Source of the DNA: Pseudodesulfovibrio senegalensis
GTDB lineage: Bacteria; Desulfobacterota; Desulfovibrionia; Desulfovibrionales; Desulfovibrionaceae
Direction: 5' to 3'
Length of the DNA: 64,000 bases
Assembly (NCBI RefSeq): GCF_008830225.1
Contig: NZ_WAIE01000001.1
Location: 496,001-560,000, forward strand
Shown: piece after piece, positions 8,296-18,180 of the stretch
How the letters are laid out: each line of letters opens with the position of its first letter
Numbering within the stretch: position 1 is the first letter of the stretch
The notes under the pieces: model-generated
What the model saw: only the letters and a program-made list of their open reading frames with translations
Databases searched by the model: none
What the model was told of the DNA's origin: nothing
Position numbers and translations under genes: made by a program

Positions 8296-11200
8296 TCAGA
8301 ACCGGACCGCAAACGGGGCGCGGTCCGCCAGCAGCGTATGGAGCACCATCATTTCCGAGGCCGGACCGAGGTCGGCTCCGGTGGCTCCGTTCTTGAGTTC
8401 CGCCTTGCGGGCCGTGAGGGAATCCTTGGCGAATTCCGCACGGACCCTGTCATCTTCGTAAACGTATGTCTTCCCCTTGTCCTCAAGGGTGCTTTGCCCG
8501 TGTTCCCCCTTGCTCCTGAGCAGGGTCGGGGTTTCGAAATGATACCCCTTTTCCGCCTCGGCAAAGCTCTGCGCCGAGAGGTGCAGGCGCGGCTTGTCCC
8601 TGTAGGGCGCGCCGCTGGTGGGACAGAACGTGGCGCAGTTGCCGCATTCGTTGCAGTAGTCCGCGATGTTGATCACCTGATAGGCTTGGCGGATGTCGGC
8701 CATGCCCAGCGTCCGTATTTCGAGTTGACCGTCATGCGTTTCTGCCCGTTGCAGGGGATATTCCATGGGCATGGTGGGCACGGCCATGTTGGCCCGGTTG
8801 GGGCAGACGGTCGTGCAGATGTTGCAGATCAGGTCGCATTGCAGGCAGCGGTTTGCCTCGGCGCGGGCGTCCTCTTCGCTCAGGGTGTCCACGAACAGTT
8901 CGAAGTTCAGGCGGTCGCAGGCATCCTTTTCCGGCATGGCCGGGCCATACAGCTTGCGGGCCTGTTTGATGCGCAGGGCGTCGAGGTTCGCGTTGCGGGG
9001 AGCGCAGGCGTTCAGGCGGGTGCGCTGTTCCTGCCCGCATTCCCGCATGATGCTTTCGGCCGCGCGCCGTCCGTCGCCGATGGCCTTGATGAGCGAGGAC
9101 GCGCCACGGGCCGCGTCGCCGCCCGCGAATACCCGATCCATGTCCGTGCGCATGGTTTCCATGTCCACATTCAGGCTGCCGCCGGGCAAGAAGCCCAGTT
9201 CCACGCGTTGGCCGATGGCCACGATGACGCTGTCCGTCCCGATACGGTAGTTGGAGCCTTCCACGGGGATGGGGCTGCGGCGGCCGGATTCATCCGGTTC
9301 ACCCAGTTCCATGCGCACCGCTTCCAGCGCGGTCACGCGGCCGGACTTGGTCTCGATGCGTTCGGGCGCGGCCAGTTCCACGATGTTCACGCCTTCTTCC
9401 ACGGCTCCGGCGATTTCGTCCGCGTCCGCGGGCATTTGCGCCCGGGTGCGGCGGTAGACGATGCTGACCTCGCCGTCTTTGCCCACGAGCCGCTTGGCCG
9501 TGCGCGCCGCGTCCATGGCCGAGTTGCCCGCGCCGATGACCACGACCCTGCTGCCCAGTTCAACGGGCCTGCTGCGCCGGACGTCGCTCAGGAATCCGAG
9601 CTGGTCCAGCACGCCTTGGGCTTCCGCGCCCGGCACGTTGAGCCGTACGCCGGTCTGCGCGCCCACGGCCACATACACGAAGTCGTTTTCATTGGTGAGC
9701 GTTTCAAAGGCCTTGGCGTCGATGGTTTGGCCCGTGTGCAGGGTCGCGCCCAGCGAGAGAATGAAATCGATGTCCTTTTTCAGGCTGCCGTCGTCCAGCC
9801 GGAAGGCGGGGATGCCGTCCGCGGCCATGCCGCCGGGAAAGTCCTTGCTTTCGTATATGGCCACCTCGAAACCTTCCAGCGTCAGGAAATACGCGGCGGC
9901 CAGCCCGGTGGGTCCCGCGCCGATCACGGCCACTTTTTTCCCGTTGGCCGAGGCGGGCTGCATGGTCACCTTGCCGTGGCATTTTTCGGCCACAAAGCGT
10001 TTGACCTCGCGGATGAGCAGGGTGGAATCGTAATTCATGCGCGTGCACTTGAACTGGCAGAGGTGGTCGCAGACCATGCCCTGCACGTGGGGGAACGGGT
10101 TGGTGGCCAGTATGGTGCGGTAGGCTTCCTCATAATCGCCCCGGGCCACGCTATCCAGATAGCGCGGAATGTCCTGCCCGGCCGAGCAGGCCGTGACGCA
10201 GGGCGCGCCCGCGCAGTCGAAGGTCGGCAGGTCGCGGCCCGTCTTGATGGAGGTGTAGGGAAATTCCTCCTTGGCGTAGCGGCCGGATTCCAGCACGGCC
10301 TCGGCATAGGCGTCCAGATTGGCCATGCGCGCCTGCGCCATGTCCTTTTTGCCCGCCCGGGTCGTGACCAGTTCATCCAGATTCTTCGCGCCCAACTCGG
10401 TGCAGGCCGTGCGCGCGGTCTCGGCATACTGGGAAAGGCGTCCGTAGCCGCCCGGCTTGAGCAGGTCCGAGCACACGGTCACGGGCCTGAGTCCGCAGGC
10501 CAGCGTGCCCGCGATATTCACGGTGTCCACGCCAGCGGAAAAGGAGATGTTCAGTTGCCCGTCAAATTGCTTTTGCAGGCGTGCGGCAAGGTTGATGCTG
10601 ATGGGATGCAGGGCGCGGCCCGACATGTAGACCATGCCCTCGTTCTTGGGCAGGTTCTGGTCGATGTTGCTGGTTTCCAGCGTGTTGGTCAGCTTGAGGC
10701 CGAACTCCACACCCTTGGCCTGTGCGGCCCCGGTCAGGTTTTTGATGATGCTCACGCCTTGATCGTACTTGAGGTCATGACCGAAGGCCTCGTCCGGCAC
10801 CGTGATCTCGAAGCCGAGGGTGTCGTTGAGGATTGCCCGCAGCCGGTCCGGGCCGAGCAGGGTGGGGTTCATCTTGATGGTGGTGTGGTAGCCCCGGTCC
10901 TCGATGAAATAGCGTCCGATCTTTTCCACCTCGTCCGGCGGGCAGCCGTGCATGGTGGAGACCGTGAGATTGTCCGAGAGCCTTGCCGGGATGTCCAGTT
11001 CGCGCACGGCAGGATACAGGGCGGCGATGCTGTCGATCTTGCGGCCAAGCTCCTCGCTACAGTCTTCCATGCGGTCGAAGAACCGCTGCACGCCCGGGCT
11101 GAGGATGCCTTCGAGGTTGTAGCCCGCGCTCATGTTGAATATCCAGCCCGGGTTCTGCGGGTCGTATTCGCGGCCCAGCCTGTGGCTGAGCACGTGCATG

Positions 11201-11589
11201 AGCACGTGGGCGTTCAGGTATTCGTTGAAGGACTGGTCCAGCTTGAGTTCCTGCGACCATTCGCAGTTGTAGCCTTCGTCGGTCATGTCGATGCACGGCT
11301 TGGTCACGTCCAGTTCGTCGAGCACCTGAATGGTCTTCAGCTCTATGTAGCGCGCCCCGCACAGCCATGCGGCCACGATGTTCTGGGACATCTGCGTGTG
11401 CGGCCCGGCCGCCACGCCCAAAGGCGTTTCCAGCAGCCTGCCGTAGCGCTGCATGCGGAAGGGGTCGGACGTGTCCGGGGTGAGGAACAGGGCCTGGGGA
11501 ATGCCCAGCGCTTCGCCGTTTTCAAGGTCGTTCAAAATCCATTGGAGCATATGTTCGAGCGATGCGCAGTGGAATCTGTCTGTGGTCAT
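8296..11589 (-). CDS. ygfK: YgfK-type multidomain Fe-S/flavin oxidoreductase (annotated as putative selenate reductase)
   Basis: A 1097-residue oxidoreductase. Seen, in order: a dihydroorotate-dehydrogenase-like barrel (about 1-400), a cysteine-rich segment with CAGAPCVTAC and CDHLCQFKC (about 450-530), a glutamate-synthase-type FAD/NAD(P) module with GAGPTGLAAAY and GAGNSAMDAA (about 550-870), then CLQCDLICNIC and CNECGNCATFC, a ferredoxin-like end carrying [4Fe-4S] sites. The family is named after selenate reduction in E. coli; in gut anaerobes the gene belongs to the cluster required for anaerobic urate degradation, so a redox step on a purine or its ring-opened product is more likely here. 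Start ATG at 11589 overlaps the hyuA stop. Confidence 0.9.
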   Translation of the reverse strand: MTTDRFHCASLEHMLQWILNDLENGEALGIPQALFLTPDTSDPFRMQRYGRLLETPLGVAAGPHTQMSQNIVAAWLCGARYIELKTIQVLDELDVTKPCIDMTDEGYNCEWSQELKLDQSFNEYLNAHVLMHVLSHRLGREYDPQNPGWIFNMSAGYNLEGILSPGVQRFFDRMEDCSEELGRKIDSIAALYPAVRELDIPARLSDNLTVSTMHGCPPDEVEKIGRYFIEDRGYHTTIKMNPTLLGPDRLRAILNDTLGFEITVPDEAFGHDLKYDQGVSIIKNLTGAAQAKGVEFGLKLTNTLETSNIDQNLPKNEGMVYMSGRALHPISINLAARLQKQFDGQLNISFSAGVDTVNIAGTLACGLRPVTVCSDLLKPGGYGRLSQYAETARTACTELGAKNLDELVTTRAGKKDMAQARMANLDAYAEAVLESGRYAKEEFPYTSIKTGRDLPTFDCAGAPCVTACSAGQDIPRYLDSVARGDYEEAYRTILATNPFPHVQGMVCDHLCQFKCTRMNYDSTLLIREVKRFVAEKCHGKVTMQPASANGKKVAVIGAGPTGLAAAYFLTLEGFEVAIYESKDFPGGMAADGIPAFRLDDGSLKKDIDFILSLGATLHTGQTIDAKAFETLTNENDFVYVAVGAQTGVRLNVPGAEAQGVLDQLGFLSDVRRSRPVELGSRVVVIGAGNSAMDAARTAKRLVGKDGEVSIVYRRTRAQMPADADEIAGAVEEGVNIVELAAPERIETKSGRVTALEAVRMELGEPDESGRRSPIPVEGSNYRIGTDSVIVAIGQRVELGFLPGGSLNVDMETMRTDMDRVFAGGDAARGASSLIKAIGDGRRAAESIMRECGQEQRTRLNACAPRNANLDALRIKQARKLYGPAMPEKDACDRLNFELFVDTLSEEDARAEANRCLQCDLICNICTTVCPNRANMAVPTMPMEYPLQRAETHDGQLEIRTLGMADIRQAYQVINIADYCNECGNCATFCPTSGAPYRDKPRLHLSAQSFAEAEKGYHFETPTLLRSKGEHGQSTLEDKGKTYVYEDDRVRAEFAKDSLTARKAELKNGATGADLGPASEMMVLHTLLADRAPFAVRF

Positions 11590-13016
11590 GGTTCCTCCGT
11601 GATGCGTTGGTATCCTTGTGATTGCCGCGCGTTTGATCTGTGTATGTCCGGTGTGCGCGGTACATAGTGTCCCATGCCGGGCCGGCCCGTGAATCGGCCC
11701 TCCCGCGCCCCGACCTCGCCGCGCAGCAGCACGGCGCGCGGCCAGCCCGGGACCTCCATGCCCGCAAAGGGCGTGTAGTCCGCCGGATGGGCCAGAGCTT
11801 CGGGCGAAATCGTTCTGGGGGCGTGGGGATCGAAAATGACGATGTCCGCGTCCGCGCCCGGGGCGATGTCGCCCTTGGCCGGGGCAAGGCCCATGATGCG
11901 TGCCGGGGCGGTGCTGATCAGCTCCACAAAGCGGTTCATGGTCAGGCGGTTCTTTGCCACGCCTTCGGACCAGAGCAGGGGCAGGCGCGTTTCCGCACCG
12001 GGAATGCCGCCCGGGCAGTCGAATACGTTGTTGCCGCCGCGTTCGATTTTCTGTTGCAGGCTGAAGCAGCAATGGTCCGTGGCCACGGTGTCGATGGTGC
12101 CGTCGGCGAGCCCCTGCCACAGGGCCTCGCGGTCCTCGGGCGTTCGCAGGGGCGGGGACATGACGTATTGCAGGGCCTCGCTGCCGGGCCGTTCGTATCG
12201 TTCGTCCGTGAGCAGCAGGTAGTGCGGGCAGGTCTCCGCATACACGGGCAGGCCCTCGGCCTTGGCCGCGCGCACGTGTTCCAGCCCGGCTTTTGTGGAA
12301 AGGTGTACGATGTACAGGGGCGCGTTGCCCGCGGCTTTTGCAAGCGCGATGAGCCGCTGCACGGCTTCGGCCTCGCACCAGCCCGGCCTGCTGGCCGGAT
12401 GCGCCGGGGGCGTTGTTTCGCCCTTGGCGCGCAGGTCGGCGGTCAGTTGGGTTATGGCCGCATGGTTTTCCGCGTGCACGGTCACCAGCCCGTTTTCGCG
12501 GCCCATGGCCGCAAGCACCGTGGCCAGTTGGTCGTCGTTCAGCCTGCCCGCGTAGGTGGTGTAGACCTTGACGCTGGGCACGCCGCCGTGAACGAGGGTG
12601 GCGAGGTCTTCCGGCGTGTTTTCGTCCACGCGGGAGACAACGCCGTGTACGCCGAAGTCGGTGGCGGCCCGGTTCAGGGCATGGGTACGGGTATCGGCCA
12701 GCGGAGTGAACAGGGAGCCGTCTTCGGCGAATCCGGGGTGCTCCACGATGGTCGTGGTGCCGCCGCACAGGGCGGACATGGTGCCGGATTCGAAGCCGTC
12801 CGAGACCTTGAGGCCGTTCACGGTCAGGTCGAAATGGGTGTGCACGTCCACGCCGCCGGGCAGCACATAGCAGCCCGTGGCGTCCATGACCTGTGCGTCG
12901 TCGGCGTTCAGGTTCGGGCCGACCTCGATGATGCGGCCGTTTTCCACGCGCACGTCCGCCCGGGTGGTCCGCGTGGCCGTGACCACGGTTCCTCCGGTAA
13001 TGACCAGTGCGCTCAT
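11586..13016 (-). CDS. hyuA: Dihydropyrimidinase/hydantoinase-type amidohydrolase HyuA
   Basis: Cyclic-amide hydrolase that would open a dihydropyrimidine, hydantoin or related ring, with two metal ions. It has 476 residues, usual for D-hydantoinases. Seen: the metal motif VDVHTHF at about 57-62, a lysine in the SVKVYTTY stretch (K150) that is carbamylated in the family, HAEN, HLSTKAG and the aspartate of ATDHC. It follows ssnA by 31 bases and overlaps ygfK. In the purine pathway it probably acts on the ring product made after deamination. Allantoinase is a possible alternative; the KVYTTY form favours the phenylhydantoinase/HyuA branch. Confidence 0.9.
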   Translation of the reverse strand: MSALVITGGTVVTATRTTRADVRVENGRIIEVGPNLNADDAQVMDATGCYVLPGGVDVHTHFDLTVNGLKVSDGFESGTMSALCGGTTTIVEHPGFAEDGSLFTPLADTRTHALNRAATDFGVHGVVSRVDENTPEDLATLVHGGVPSVKVYTTYAGRLNDDQLATVLAAMGRENGLVTVHAENHAAITQLTADLRAKGETTPPAHPASRPGWCEAEAVQRLIALAKAAGNAPLYIVHLSTKAGLEHVRAAKAEGLPVYAETCPHYLLLTDERYERPGSEALQYVMSPPLRTPEDREALWQGLADGTIDTVATDHCCFSLQQKIERGGNNVFDCPGGIPGAETRLPLLWSEGVAKNRLTMNRFVELISTAPARIMGLAPAKGDIAPGADADIVIFDPHAPRTISPEALAHPADYTPFAGMEVPGWPRAVLLRGEVGAREGRFTGRPGMGHYVPRTPDIHRSNARQSQGYQRITEEP

Positions 13017-13047
13017 GCGTTTCTCCCTGCGTTGCCGTTTTGTTGCG

Positions 13048-14331
13048 TTAATCTTCGGTCAGCCTGTTCCAGAGCCGGAAGCCCTGCTCGCGGGCAAAGG
13101 CCAGTATTTCCTGTTCGTCCACCAGCGTGGAGCGGCGGTCTTCCACGATGACCCGCCCCTGCGCAATGACCGTGTTCACGTGGGCGGCTTCCAGCCCGAA
13201 GATGAAGTGGCCGAGGAAATTGTCGTCCGTGATTTCGGTGGGGGAATCATAGTCGAGGATCACGAGATTGTTGGGCCCGTCGCCGATGCCCTTGAACTGG
13301 GAAAGGTAGCGGTGCACGTTGCGGAAGCGGCGGTATACCTCGTCGTAGCCGATGCCCTCGGTGCCCGTGCAGACCAGATGGTGCGCCTTGGCGCTGCGGA
13401 TCATGTCGTTGTGCATGCCGTCCGTGCCGAGCATGACATTTTGCAGCCAGCCGTAGCCGGTCAGGCCCACGTTGTTGTTCTGGTTGGATTCCACGTTGGA
13501 GACCACCCATGCCGGGGATTCGGCCACGATGGCCCGTTCCTCGTCCGTGAAATGCACGCAATGGCCGAGGATGGTCTTGGGGCTTTTCAGCACGCCGAAG
13601 TCGCGCAGCCGCTCGGCCACGCGTTTGTTGTAGGTGGCTTCGCAGTGGTTCTCGTCGGCCGCGTCTTCGGCCACGTGGATGTGGATGCCGGTTTCATGCT
13701 TGTCGGCAAGGTCCACGGAGGCGGCCAGCAGGTCGTCGTTCACGGTGAACGAGGCATGCAGTCCCACGAGTCCGTGGCGGCCCGAGGACAGGTATGCGTC
13801 GTGTTCGGCAAGGCTCTTTTCCGCGATATCCTGTCCGTCGCGGTTGGATGACTCGTGGCAGAGCAGGTGGCCGATGCCCACGCGTTCGAATGCCCGGGCA
13901 ACGGTTTCGAGGCTGCCTTCCACGGCAAAGGGTGAGGCATGGTGGTCGATGCAGAAGGTCACGCCGCGCCGGGCCATTTGCAGGGCCGCCGCCAGTGCGC
14001 TGGCCTCGACCATGTCGCGGTCCAGCCGCTTGTCCACGCGCCACCACACATATTGCAGCACTTCGGGAAAGTTGGAAGGGATCACGGGCGGTGCGGGCAT
14101 GCCCCGGCACAGGGCCGAATAGATGTGATGATGGCCGCAGCCGAACGAGCGGGTCACGAAGCGGTTTTTGCAGTCCATGACGCGGTCTTCAGGCTGGCGT
14201 TCGTCTTCGTTGGGAATGTCGTTGATCAGCGCGATGGCCCCTTCGGGTCCCGGTTCCACGGCAAGGGTGGTGGAGCGGACCTTGAGGGTCTCGGAGTCTA
14301 TGTACCGGGCGTTTTTCAAGTACAGGGTCAT
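13048..14331 (-). CDS. ssnA: SsnA-type aminohydrolase
   Basis: Amidohydrolase of the chlorohydrolase/guanine-deaminase group; a single-metal deaminase expected to remove an amino group from a purine-derived ring. It has 427 residues. Seen: metal site GCGHHHIYSAL near residues 64-74 (the usual PGxxxxHxH position), HASF, HIHVAED near the middle, LGHCVH, and the aspartate in LGTDGMHND. In E. coli ssnA sits beside ygfK and ygfM, as it nearly does here. A role in anaerobic purine breakdown follows from this family and the operon; the precise substrate is not visible. Confidence 0.9.
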   Translation of the reverse strand: MTLYLKNARYIDSETLKVRSTTLAVEPGPEGAIALINDIPNEDERQPEDRVMDCKNRFVTRSFGCGHHHIYSALCRGMPAPPVIPSNFPEVLQYVWWRVDKRLDRDMVEASALAAALQMARRGVTFCIDHHASPFAVEGSLETVARAFERVGIGHLLCHESSNRDGQDIAEKSLAEHDAYLSSGRHGLVGLHASFTVNDDLLAASVDLADKHETGIHIHVAEDAADENHCEATYNKRVAERLRDFGVLKSPKTILGHCVHFTDEERAIVAESPAWVVSNVESNQNNNVGLTGYGWLQNVMLGTDGMHNDMIRSAKAHHLVCTGTEGIGYDEVYRRFRNVHRYLSQFKGIGDGPNNLVILDYDSPTEITDDNFLGHFIFGLEAAHVNTVIAQGRVIVEDRRSTLVDEQEILAFAREQGFRLWNRLTED

Positions 14332-14370
14332 GGGAGCCTCCCTGGCTGTGCCGGTTTGTGCCCGCAGGCG

Positions 14371-16932
14371 TTATGATTTCGTCTTCGGTTGTTCCAGCGG
14401 CAGGGTGCATCGACGCCTGCCGTCATAATGGCTGAATGCGTTGGCAATGGCCGGGGCCGTGGCGATGCAGCCGATCTCGCCCACGCCCTTTGCCCCGTAG
14501 GGGCCTTCCGGGTCATTGCTTTCCACGCCAATGACCTCGATCTTCGGCAGTTTGTGGATTTTGGGGATGCCGAGGCGCATGTATTTTTCCGAGGTCAGGC
14601 GCCCCTTTTCCTGCGGCACGCTTTCATAGAGCGCGTATCCCACGCCCATGGCCACGCCGCCTTCGATCTGCCCCTGAAAGAGCTTGGGATTCATGATTCG
14701 CCCGGCGTCGTGGGCCGCGATGACCCGTTCCAGCCGCCCCGCATCGTCCAGCAGGGCGAGGTTGACCGCGAATCCGTAGGAAATATGGCTGATGATCTTG
14801 CCGGGCTCGCCCTCGGCGTCGGTGTAGTCGCAGATGAATTCGCCTTCGTAGCGGTTGCCCGCAAGCTCCCTGAGGCTGGCGTTTTTCAGGTCTTCGCGCA
14901 GTCCTTTGGCGGCCTCGATGACCGCGCGGCCGAGCATGAGCGTGCCCCGGCTGGCCGTTGTGGGGCCGCCTATGGCCTCGGAGGCGGTGGTCACCCGGGG
15001 GTGGATGACCACGGAAGCGTCCAGCCCGGCGGCCTCGCGCAGTACCTGCATGGCTATGGTGTGCACGCCCTGTCCCATTTCGGTCCAGCCGTGGTCCAGC
15101 GTGATGGAGCCGTCCCCGTTGATTTCGAGGAAGGTGCGGCTTTCCTCCACCAGCCCGTTGCCCATGCCGCAGTTCTTGATGGCGCAGGCCAGCCCGGCGT
15201 GTTCGGACGCCTCGAATTCGCGGCGCACGGATTCAAGGCACTGGCGCAGGCCCACGCCCTTGCCCAGTACCTGTCCGGTGGCCACCATGCGGCCTTCGTC
15301 CAGCGCGTTGTCAAAGCGGAATTGCCAGCGGTCGAACCCGCCCTTGGCGCACAGTTCGTCCACAAGGCCTTCCACGGCAAAGGTGACCTGATTGACCCCG
15401 AAGCCGCGCATGGCGCCGCAGGGGATGTTGTTGGTGTATACGGCCCGGGCCTCGATATCCACGTCCGTGAAATGATATGCGCCGGAAGCGTGCGTGGCCG
15501 CGCGGGCCATGACCGGGCCGCCCACGGACGCATAGGCTCCGGTGTCGCCGAGGATGCGGGCGTACAGGCCGGTGAGCATGCCGGATTCGTCGCAGCCGAT
15601 TTCGTATTCCATGATGGCCGGATGCCGCTTGGGGTGCATGCGCATGGATTCGGGCCGGGAGAGCTTGACCTTGACCGGCCGTTGCAGGTGGTAGGAAAAG
15701 AGCGCGGCATGACCTTGGGCGGTCATGTCCTCCTTGCCGCCGAACGCGCCTCCGCAGTCCACCAGCACCACTTCCACGTCCTGTTCCGGCAGGCCCAGCA
15801 TTCCGGCTATTTCGTGGCGCTCGCGGTATGGTCCCTGACTCTGGGAGTAGGTGCGCACTCCGCGTTCGGTGGGTTCGGCCACGCAGCATTCGGTTTCCAG
15901 AAAGCCGTGGTCGATGGCCTGCGTCTCAAAGGAGCCTTTGGCCGTGTACGCGGATTCGTCCAGCACCGTGCGGATGTCGCGGCCGCGTTTGACCTGCTTG
16001 TTGATGAGCAGGTTGCCGTCCTCGTGGATTCTGATGGGGCTGTTTTCGGCCTCGCGCATGTCCGTGAGCGGTTCCAGTACCTCGTATTCCACGTCGATGA
16101 GCGCGACGGCGGCCCGGGCCTGCGCCTCGGTTTCGGCCACAACTCCGGCCAGCACGTCCCCGATGCAGCGGGTGGTCTCGCCCACGGCCGCCATCAGGGG
16201 CCAGTCCAGAATAAGCAGGCCCACGTTGCGGTTGCCGGGGATGTCCCCGGCCGTGAATATGCGGATCACGCCCGGGGCCTTTTCGGCCCTGCTCAGGTCC
16301 ATGGAAAGAATCCGGGCGCGGGGATGGTCGGAAAAGCGCAACGCGCCGTGGACCATGTTGTCGAGCCGCAGGTCGTCCACAAAGGGCTTCTGGCCCAGCG
16401 CGCGCTCCACGGCCATGTATTTGGGGCTGCTCACGCCGATGCCGGGCGCGGATTCGAATTCGATTTCCCGGTCCTCGCGCAGGGCGGCCGCCGCTTCGAG
16501 CACCGCGTCCACGATCTTGACGTAGCCGGTGCAGCGGCACAGGTGCGGGCGCACGGCCTTTGTCACTTGCTCGCGGGTGGGGTCCGGGTTGGAATCCAGC
16601 AGTATCTTGGTGCGGGTCAGGAACCCCGGGGTGCAGAATCCGCATTGGACCGCGCCCTTGGCCACAAACGCGCGGCCAAGGGTACGGCGAAGTTTTTCCG
16701 GGAATCCGTCAAGGGTCACCACCTGCGCGTTTTCCAGCTTGCGCATGGGCGTTGAACAGGACAGGGCGGCCTTGCCGTCCACTTCCACGAGGCACGCGCC
16801 GCACGCGGCCTGCCCCGAGCAGCCGTCCTTGACCGAGGTGACGTTCATGTCGTTCCTCAGCCATGAGAGCAGCGAAGTTTCCGGGTCGCCGTGGTATTCG
16901 GCGGGTTGTCCGTTCAGGGTGAGCCGTATCAA
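14371..16932 (-). CDS. Selenium-dependent xanthine dehydrogenase-like molybdenum hydroxylase (fused Fe-S and Mo domains)
   Basis: An 853-residue protein with the ferredoxin and Mo domains in one chain. Seen: two complete [2Fe-2S] motifs in the first 150 residues (CSGQAACGAC, then GFCTPG and LCRCTGY), then the hammerhead and Mo-binding domains with GGAFGGKED, AMRGFGVNQ, GWTEMGQGVH and YGAKGVGEI. Length and layout fit the family called selenium-dependent xanthine dehydrogenase in clostridia and enterococci, and a yqeB gene is present in the operon. Selenium here would be a labile non-selenocysteine ligand; no in-frame UGA is needed. It keeps the clusters that XdhD lost, so the two may do different reactions. 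Confidence 0.87.
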   Translation of the reverse strand: MIRLTLNGQPAEYHGDPETSLLSWLRNDMNVTSVKDGCSGQAACGACLVEVDGKAALSCSTPMRKLENAQVVTLDGFPEKLRRTLGRAFVAKGAVQCGFCTPGFLTRTKILLDSNPDPTREQVTKAVRPHLCRCTGYVKIVDAVLEAAAALREDREIEFESAPGIGVSSPKYMAVERALGQKPFVDDLRLDNMVHGALRFSDHPRARILSMDLSRAEKAPGVIRIFTAGDIPGNRNVGLLILDWPLMAAVGETTRCIGDVLAGVVAETEAQARAAVALIDVEYEVLEPLTDMREAENSPIRIHEDGNLLINKQVKRGRDIRTVLDESAYTAKGSFETQAIDHGFLETECCVAEPTERGVRTYSQSQGPYRERHEIAGMLGLPEQDVEVVLVDCGGAFGGKEDMTAQGHAALFSYHLQRPVKVKLSRPESMRMHPKRHPAIMEYEIGCDESGMLTGLYARILGDTGAYASVGGPVMARAATHASGAYHFTDVDIEARAVYTNNIPCGAMRGFGVNQVTFAVEGLVDELCAKGGFDRWQFRFDNALDEGRMVATGQVLGKGVGLRQCLESVRREFEASEHAGLACAIKNCGMGNGLVEESRTFLEINGDGSITLDHGWTEMGQGVHTIAMQVLREAAGLDASVVIHPRVTTASEAIGGPTTASRGTLMLGRAVIEAAKGLREDLKNASLRELAGNRYEGEFICDYTDAEGEPGKIISHISYGFAVNLALLDDAGRLERVIAAHDAGRIMNPKLFQGQIEGGVAMGVGYALYESVPQEKGRLTSEKYMRLGIPKIHKLPKIEVIGVESNDPEGPYGAKGVGEIGCIATAPAIANAFSHYDGRRRCTLPLEQPKTKS

Positions 16933-16965
16933 GATTCCTCCTCGATATTCCGGTGCGTGCGCGGG

Positions 16966-18162
16966 TTAGCGCATGCGGGGTTTTTCTTCTTCCAGCAGGC
17001 GGTACAGGGTGTCCGCCGGGCTCTTCATCTTGGACAGGAAGATCATGGCCGCGATGATGTACGGCTTGTAGCTGGCCTGCTTGTATTGGGGCACGCGGTA
17101 GCGGTCGAAGACCGAAGCCTCCACCTCGCCGTGTTCGCAGGAGACGCCGGAGATGTCCGCGGGCAGGCAGTGCATGTACAGGCCGGAGCCGTTGTATGTG
17201 GTCTGCATGAGTTTTTCCGTGCATTCCCAGTCCATGTGGCTCTTGTTCTGTTCCAGCAGCTTCTTTTCCAGCGCGTCGATGCCGTCCCAGTCGCCCTGAC
17301 CATAGAGGTCGGTGCGTTCCTGCATGGCAGCAAAGGGCGCCCAGCTTTTGGGATAGACGATGTCCGCGTCCGCAAAGGCGTCTTCCATGGAATTGGATTG
17401 CACAAAGGAACCGCCGGATTCGACCGCGTTGCGCTCGGCCACTTCCAGCACTTCGGGCATGACTTCATAGCCTTCGGGGTGGGCAAGGTGCACTTCCATT
17501 CCAAAGCGTGTCATCAGCCCGATGACACCCTGGGGCACGGAAAGGGGCTTGCCGTAGGACGGGGAATAGGCCCAGGTCATGGCGATCTTGCGACCGCGCA
17601 GGTTTTCCACGCCGCCGAAATGGTTGATCAGGTGCAGGGTGTCGGCCATGGTCTGGGTGGGGTGGTCGATGTCGCACTGCAGGTTGACCAGTGTGGGCCG
17701 CTGCTCCAGCACGCCTTCGGCATGGCCCTGCTGCACGGATTCCGAGACCTCGTGCATGTAGGCGTTGCCCTTGCCGATGAACATGTCGTCGCGGATGCCG
17801 ATTACGTCCGCCATGAATGAGACCATGTTGGCGGTTTCGCGCACGGTTTCGCCGTGGGCGATCTGGGATTTGCCTTCGTCGAGGTCCTGCACTTCCAGCC
17901 CCAGCAGGTTGCATGCGCTGGAAAAGCTGAACCGGGTGCGGGTGGAGTTGTCGCGGAAGATGGAGATTCCCAGCCCGCTGTCGAACACCTTGGTGGAGAT
18001 GTTCTGCTCGCGCAGGCCGCGCAGAATGTCGGCCACGGCAAAAGTGGCCGCGATTTCGTCATCGCTTTTTTCCCAGGTCAGGAAAAAGTCGTTGGCGAAC
18101 ATGTTTTTGTAGTCCAGCCGGGCCAGGTCCTTGATCATTTCGCGGATACCGCATTTGTCCAT
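16966..18162 (-). CDS. ygeW: YgeW-type carbamoyltransferase
   Basis: Member of the aspartate/ornithine carbamoyltransferase superfamily, 398 residues, E. coli YgeW-like. Seen: the carbamoyl-phosphate site FRDNSTRTRFSF near residues 70-81, HPTQTMAD in the middle and HCLPAD near the C-terminus. In the anaerobic purine pathway this type splits a carbamoylated intermediate with phosphate, giving carbamoyl phosphate for the neighbouring carbamate kinase. The start at 18162 has a GGAG-type site upstream and lies 18 bases after arcC. A classic ornithine transcarbamylase is less likely given the family-specific length and context. Confidence 0.92.
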   Translation of the reverse strand: MDKCGIREMIKDLARLDYKNMFANDFFLTWEKSDDEIAATFAVADILRGLREQNISTKVFDSGLGISIFRDNSTRTRFSFSSACNLLGLEVQDLDEGKSQIAHGETVRETANMVSFMADVIGIRDDMFIGKGNAYMHEVSESVQQGHAEGVLEQRPTLVNLQCDIDHPTQTMADTLHLINHFGGVENLRGRKIAMTWAYSPSYGKPLSVPQGVIGLMTRFGMEVHLAHPEGYEVMPEVLEVAERNAVESGGSFVQSNSMEDAFADADIVYPKSWAPFAAMQERTDLYGQGDWDGIDALEKKLLEQNKSHMDWECTEKLMQTTYNGSGLYMHCLPADISGVSCEHGEVEASVFDRYRVPQYKQASYKPYIIAAMIFLSKMKSPADTLYRLLEEEKPRMR

Positions 18163-18180
18163 TGTTTTTTCTCCTGAAAA

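Noticed and set aside
8287-11667. A long plus-strand open frame opposite ygfK
   Set aside because: Antisense shadow; the minus-strand protein has clear Fe-S and flavin motifs.
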